This document shows, in pieces, positions 7,209 through 9,535 of a stretch of DNA of 9,535 nucleotides. The stretch lies in NCBI GenBank assembly GCA_050251575.1, contig JBFWMP010000109.1:1-9535 (forward strand). Direction: 5' to 3'. Each line of letters opens with the position of its first letter. Position 1 is the stretch's first letter. Source of the stretch: X23 sp050251575 (lineage in GTDB: Bacteria > Bacillota > Clostridia > SK-Y3). The notes beneath the pieces are model-generated. The model had not been told where the DNA came from. It saw nothing but the letters and a program-made list of their open reading frames with translations, and did no database searches. The translations under genes and the position numbers were made by a program.

Positions 7209-7520
7209 CTAAGCTATGAATTCAAGTGCTAATATATCTCCCATAATAAGAACCTCTTCTGCAGTAATCGTTTTGATTTCAAGCATATTCCCTGTCACTT
7301 TGAGCATATGTGAAGTGGTATTGATTCTAATTAACCTTTCACTATATTCAATAATTCCTTTATAGTTTTCAATGGTCAATGTTTTATTGCCAATAAAAAC
7401 AAGCTTTGGGATATCCAATAGAATTTCCTGCGGAAGCTCTAATATATCGCTCATTTTTTCCTTGATATCCTTTTTTTCTTTTACCTCTTTATTGAAATTT
7501 CGATTCTTTCTTCTTTTCAC
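7209..7520 (-). CDS. yqfC: Sporulation protein YqfC (YabP/YqfC family)
   Basis: This small sporulation protein belongs to the YabP/YqfC family; its partner in B. subtilis is YqfD, and its molecular role is not established. 103 residues, slightly longer than B. subtilis YqfC (about 93) because of a strongly basic N-terminal stretch (Lys/Arg-rich, 1-22). The family core is LELPQEILLDIPKLVFIGNK, then TIENYKGIIEYSE (49-61) and IRINT (64-68), with no signal peptide or membrane helix. The start is GTG at 7520, preceded by AAAGGGGG seven bases upstream. The site is flanked by CCC-GAAA-GGG, a 3-bp stem with a GNRA loop that could mildly affect access; this is speculative. It is the first gene of the block and is preceded by a 431-base repeat-rich gap. 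Confidence 0.93.
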   Translation of the reverse strand: MKRRKNRNFNKEVKEKKDIKEKMSDILELPQEILLDIPKLVFIGNKTLTIENYKGIIEYSERLIRINTTSHMLKVTGNMLEIKTITAEEVLIMGDILALEFIA

Positions 7521-7581
7521 TGAGTTTCCCCCTTTCGGGTATTAATAAAATTAGGTAAATCACGTCATATTAAATTTATGC

Positions 7582-7603
7582 AAAAAAAAAAGGCTTAATG
7601 CCT
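7582..7603 (-). terminator. Possible weak intrinsic terminator upstream of yqfC
   Basis: On the minus strand, AGGC (7603-7600), loop ATTAA and GCCT (7594-7591) form a 4-bp stem followed by nine further T residues. The T-run is excellent but the stem is short. It could end readthrough from the sigma-factor unit before yqfC, but it lies about 350 bases after that unit's last stop codon. Confidence 0.35.
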
Positions 7604-7625
7604 ATGTTTCTTATAATACTTATTT

Positions 7626-7654
7626 TTGATATATTTAATTTCTAAATGTAAAAT
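7626..7654 (+). promoter_or_regulatory. Sigma-A-like promoter match pointing rightward
   Basis: TTGATA (7626-7631), a 17-base spacer and TAAAAT (7649-7654) each match the housekeeping consensus at five of six positions. The expected start, about 7661, is only about 11 bases before an ATG at 7672 that has AAAAGGGG seven bases upstream. In DNA this AT-rich such matches occur by chance, and no known gene follows, so confidence is low. Confidence 0.25.
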
Positions 7655-7671
7655 TTAAAAGGGGTAATTCA

Positions 7672-7833
7672 ATGAATATTGGAACAAAATGGATTTCCAA
7701 TATTCGGTGTTGTCGTAGGGACGTATGGCCATACGTCCGCTGTTCTATATTTTCGGCCGTATATCCATACGGCCCTACTATGTGTTATATGTCATTTTTA
7801 AATCTTTATATCCTTCACTGGCACTCAGGATGA
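7672..7833 (+). CDS. Doubtful 53-residue open frame running through the repeats
   Basis: ATG 7672 with AAAAGGGG seven bases upstream opens a frame of 53 codons beginning MNIGTKWISNIR and stopping at TGA 7831-7833. From about residue 14 the peptide is a translation of the palindromic twin element and of the TGTCAT-type repeat, with many Cys, Tyr and Arg residues and no recognisable domain. It may be chance, or the remnant of a gene start into which repeats were inserted. It is the only candidate plus-strand gene in the window. Confidence 0.15.
   Translation: MNIGTKWISNIRCCRRDVWPYVRCSIFSAVYPYGPTMCYMSFLNLYILHWHSG
7674..7705. repeat. Perfect 11-bp inverted repeat
   Basis: GAATATTGGAA (7674-7684) and TTCCAATATTC (7695-7705) are exact reverse complements around a 10-base centre. 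It lies five bases before the twin palindrome copy B and outside its conserved part, and has no T-run on either side. It could be an operator, a hairpin or the edge of a larger mobile repeat. Confidence 0.55.
7710..7778. repeat. 69-bp inverted twin palindrome, copy B (modules B1 and B2)
   Basis: The plus-strand module contains a perfect 20-bp palindrome at 7719-7738 (half-site GGACGTATGG). The minus-strand module has stem GGCCGTAT/ATACGGCC (7755-7762 and 7767-7774) with loop ATCC. Compared with copy A at 1367-1435, 61 of 69 bases are the same. One difference pair is compensating: T1414-A1429 in copy A is C7757-G7772 here, so the stem is kept. The sequence ATATGTCAT follows both copies about ten bases downstream. 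Confidence 0.85.
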
Positions 7834-7835
7834 TA
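7787..7835. repeat. Partial TGTCAT-type repeat
   Basis: TGTCAT at 7790-7795 and the segment TCCTTCACTGGCACTCAGGATGATA (7811-7835) look like the two ends of the repeat at 1542-1607 with the middle deleted. The reverse complement of 7814-7835 matches 1542-1563 at 17 of 22 positions by hand comparison. It lies directly after the twin palindrome. Confidence 0.5.
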
Positions 7836-7842
7836 AAAAATT

Positions 7843-7866
7843 GTAGGGGCGAGCTTTGCTCGTCCG
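7843..7866 (+). repeat. GTAGGG-type palindromic module B3
   Basis: GTAG (7843-7846) leads into GGGCGAGC (7847-7854), loop TTT, then GCTCGTCC (7858-7865) and G. The 8-bp stem has one G-T opposition that would be a G-U wobble in plus-strand RNA. It follows the same plan as the other modules, with a GC-rich stem. Between it and the DUF4367 gene (7867-7951) I see only AT-rich sequence. Confidence 0.6.
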
Positions 7867-7951
7867 TTTTATCTATTATGTTGGTCTCCCCTATATTCTC
7901 ACAACAGATAATATCGCATTATTCTATTAATACGATACATTATAAAAAAAA

Positions 7952-8821
7952 CTACTTGCCTTCTTCATTTAACTCCAAACTGTTCAGCATCTTCATGAAT
8001 TCTTCTTCCGAAGTCTCACCGATAATTCGATAGATACATTTGTCCTTATACCATGATACCATATTATGATCGATACCATTGGTGGTTAAGATGGCCTCTT
8101 CCCCCATTATCAAAATCCTTTTGACTTCATCCCTTGTCATCATCCCCGAACCAAACTGTTCAACATTAGGATGCTGAATGATTCTAATCATTTGGTCTTG
8201 ATTATTTCTATATCTCTGTTCAATAATGTAGCTAGTAAGATGTTGCTGACTCTTTACTTCCATAAATGTAAAACCTTCCGGTACATATTGCGGAACCAGT
8301 AAAGCAAAAGGGATCTCCTTTTCAGCTTGTTCTATGGTCAGTAGTTTTATAATAGGCTTTATTTCTTGTTGTGTTCCAATTTCATTATCGGGAAGCTTCA
8401 CATGTTCAGGCAATTCTTGCCCTTCCGACGGCGGTGGCGAAGGTATATTTCCATTAGACACTGCGTTAGGATCTGCACTGCTTTGTTGGATACTAATAAA
8501 ACCATCTTTTATTTCAAATAATGTGGTGACTAAACGAAATTTCCATGCCTTTGCCTGGGGGAATTCTTCTATAATCGAAAATGTAAATGAACAAATCAAA
8601 ATGCATGCAGCAATTAAAACAGCTTTTAAGCCTTTTGAAAGCATTCGTTTGCCAAGCCTGGAGTTTCTTCCTGCTGATTTAGAACTGTTCAGTATATTTT
8701 TTTCGAAATTTCCAATTATATGATGCATTTCAGGAATATCGATGCTCTTTAAATCTTCTATCTGATACCATTCGTTTTCAAAAACTTCCTTTAGTATACT
8801 ATCCATCTTATCCTTATGCAT
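7952..8821 (-). CDS. DUF4367-like membrane protein, probable anti-sigma factor
   Basis: 289-residue single-pass membrane protein. Residues 1-60 are cytoplasmic and end in basic residues (RNSRLGKRM), residues 66-84 form the membrane helix, 110-155 are a Pro/Ser-rich linker, and about 160-285 resemble the DUF4367 domain (FALLVPQYVPEGFTF, then a run of beta-strand-like segments ending in EEEFMKMLNSLE). No zinc-binding HxxxCxxC anti-sigma motif is present. The start is ATG 8821, with AAGGAGGG at correct spacing; an open frame continues upstream to 8887 inside the sigma gene but lacks a ribosome site. It overlaps the sigma gene by 8 bases (ATGCATAA), so the two are coupled. Being encoded immediately after an ECF sigma factor, it probably holds that sigma at the membrane and responds to an extracytoplasmic signal; this is inference from context. 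Confidence 0.82.
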   Translation of the reverse strand: MHKDKMDSILKEVFENEWYQIEDLKSIDIPEMHHIIGNFEKNILNSSKSAGRNSRLGKRMLSKGLKAVLIAACILICSFTFSIIEEFPQAKAWKFRLVTTLFEIKDGFISIQQSSADPNAVSNGNIPSPPPSEGQELPEHVKLPDNEIGTQQEIKPIIKLLTIEQAEKEIPFALLVPQYVPEGFTFMEVKSQQHLTSYIIEQRYRNNQDQMIRIIQHPNVEQFGSGMMTRDEVKRILIMGEEAILTTNGIDHNMVSWYKDKCIYRIIGETSEEEFMKMLNSLELNEEGK

Positions 8822-9398
8822 CAATCTTCCCTCCTTCAGCCAGAATATATTTGTGATCCTTAAATAATTCCTTGTTCTTGAGTTCATTGATGATTTTTTG
8901 CTTTGCCCGCATATGTCTTGTCTTAACAGTATTAATTTTAATATTCAACACTTTTGATATTTCATCTAAAGATAATTCAGCATAATAGCGCAATATTAAA
9001 ATATCTCTAAACTCGGGTTTTAAGCTATTAATAATCTCAATAATTACGCTTCTAATCTCTTTATTTAATACAAGCTGTTCAGGAAGCAATTGCTCCTCAT
9101 TCATTAAAATGTCTTGCTGAGGTGCGTCTACTAAGAATTCACGGCGATATTTCTGCACCAAAGTCATCGCCTCATTTTTTGCAATTGTAAAAATCCAAGA
9201 CTTGAACTTTTTTTGCTGCTGCAGTGTGGATATTGATTTATAGGCTTTCTCTAGTGTGTTTTGCAATATATCTTCTGCCAATACAGGATTTCGTACTATA
9301 CTATAAATGTAACTATATAAACCTTTATATATAGGATGGAGTTGCTCTTCAAAAAGTTTCATATCCTGCAAAACTTTTTTGCTTGTCCCAAGATACAA
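8814..9398 (-). CDS. ECF-type RNA polymerase sigma factor
   Basis: 194-residue sigma-70-family protein with only regions 2 and 4, the ECF plan. Region 2 is about 17-88: YSYIYSIVRNPVLAEDILQN, then EKAYKSI and KFKSWIFTIAKNEAMTLVQKYRR, which covers the -10 recognition part. A variable linker (90-118) follows. Region 4 is about 122-172 with SLKPEFRDILILRYY, LSLDEISKVLNI and the recognition helix NTVKTRHMRAKQKI. The start is TTG 9398 with GGGGG eight bases upstream; ATG 9362 has AGGA only one base away and would cut into the N-terminus. The gene for a membrane partner follows with an 8-base overlap. ECF factors usually activate their own promoter, but I see no classical AAC/CGT-type pair in 9399-9510. 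Target genes are unknown. Confidence 0.93.
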   Translation of the reverse strand: MYLGTSKKVLQDMKLFEEQLHPIYKGLYSYIYSIVRNPVLAEDILQNTLEKAYKSISTLQQQKKFKSWIFTIAKNEAMTLVQKYRREFLVDAPQQDILMNEEQLLPEQLVLNKEIRSVIIEIINSLKPEFRDILILRYYAELSLDEISKVLNIKINTVKTRHMRAKQKIINELKNKELFKDHKYILAEGGKIDA

Positions 9399-9508
9399 TA
9401 TGATGTCCCCCTCTTATGTCATACATTTATTGCTATCTAAGTAAATTCGACACAAAGAAAATTATTCCTTTTTCTGCAGGTGATTATTTAGCAACATTTT
9501 AACATATA

Positions 9509-9530
9509 AAAATGCCTTTTGCCATAAGGC
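9509..9530 (-). terminator. Intrinsic terminator of a gene beyond the right edge
   Basis: On the minus strand, GCCTT (9530-9526), loop ATGGCAA and AAGGC (9518-9514) form a 5-bp stem followed by ATTTTTA. The T-run lies on the minus-strand 3' side, so it would end a gene entering from the right and insulate the sigma-factor unit. The remaining 9399-9508 holds no gene and no promoter I can defend. Confidence 0.55.
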
Positions 9531-9535
9531 TTCTA

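Noticed and set aside
1332..7866. CRISPR array suggested by repeated palindromes
   Set aside because: Units are not direct repeats at regular spacing, alternate in orientation, and no cas genes are present.
7944..7951. Eight T residues right after the DUF4367 stop codon as a terminator
   Set aside because: No stem of useful strength precedes the T-run on the minus strand.
8822..8887. Longer start for the DUF4367 protein
   Set aside because: It would overlap the sigma gene by over 70 bases without a ribosome site; ATG 8821 has AAGGAGGG at ideal spacing.

Overview
The window looks like part of a chromosome from a low-GC, endospore-forming member of the Clostridia. The evidence is AT-rich DNA, clostridial-type proteins, two sporulation-family genes (yqfC, yqfD), and the gene order yqfC-yqfD-phoH-pgpH-ybeY-dgkA-cdd-era, which is the order known from Bacillus subtilis and many Clostridia. 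I cannot name a species. All genes lie on the minus strand, so transcription runs from high to low coordinates.

Layout in transcription order. At 9514-9530 a hairpin with a T-run probably ends a gene outside the window. At 9398-7952 lies a two-gene unit: an ECF-type sigma factor and, overlapping it by 8 bases, a single-pass membrane protein with a DUF4367-like outer domain, probably its anti-sigma factor. At 7951-7521 is a 431-base gene-free stretch filled with short palindromic repeats. At 7520-1601 is a tightly packed block: yqfC, yqfD, phoH, the c-di-AMP phosphodiesterase gene pgpH, the rRNA-maturation endonuclease gene ybeY, and a DgkA-type lipid kinase fused to a PAP2 phosphatase. At 1600-1294 is a second repeat-filled gap. 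Then come cdd (cytidine deaminase), a 46-base hairpin that includes the cdd stop codon, and era (ribosome-assembly GTPase), which runs off the left edge.

The conserved block combines late-sporulation functions (YqfC/YqfD), ribosome and RNA maturation (YbeY, Era, PhoH), second-messenger turnover (PgpH), lipid-carrier phosphorylation (DgkA-PAP2) and pyrimidine salvage (Cdd). Genes are separated by about 20 bases or less, or overlap, from yqfC through the kinase/phosphatase fusion, so they are probably cotranscribed. Non-ATG starts and G-run Shine-Dalgarno sequences are frequent.

The most unusual content is in the two gaps. Seven short modules all begin with G-T/C-A-G-G-G, continue into a palindrome and usually end in CCG. 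Two pairs of them form head-to-head inverted 69-bp twins that are 61/69 identical, about 6.3 kb apart, with one compensated base pair. This resembles the REP/BIME architecture known from RAYT transposase systems, although no transposase is in the window. A second family (TGTCATTCTGA type) sits next to them, and one copy supplies the end of the dgkA-PAP2 reading frame.
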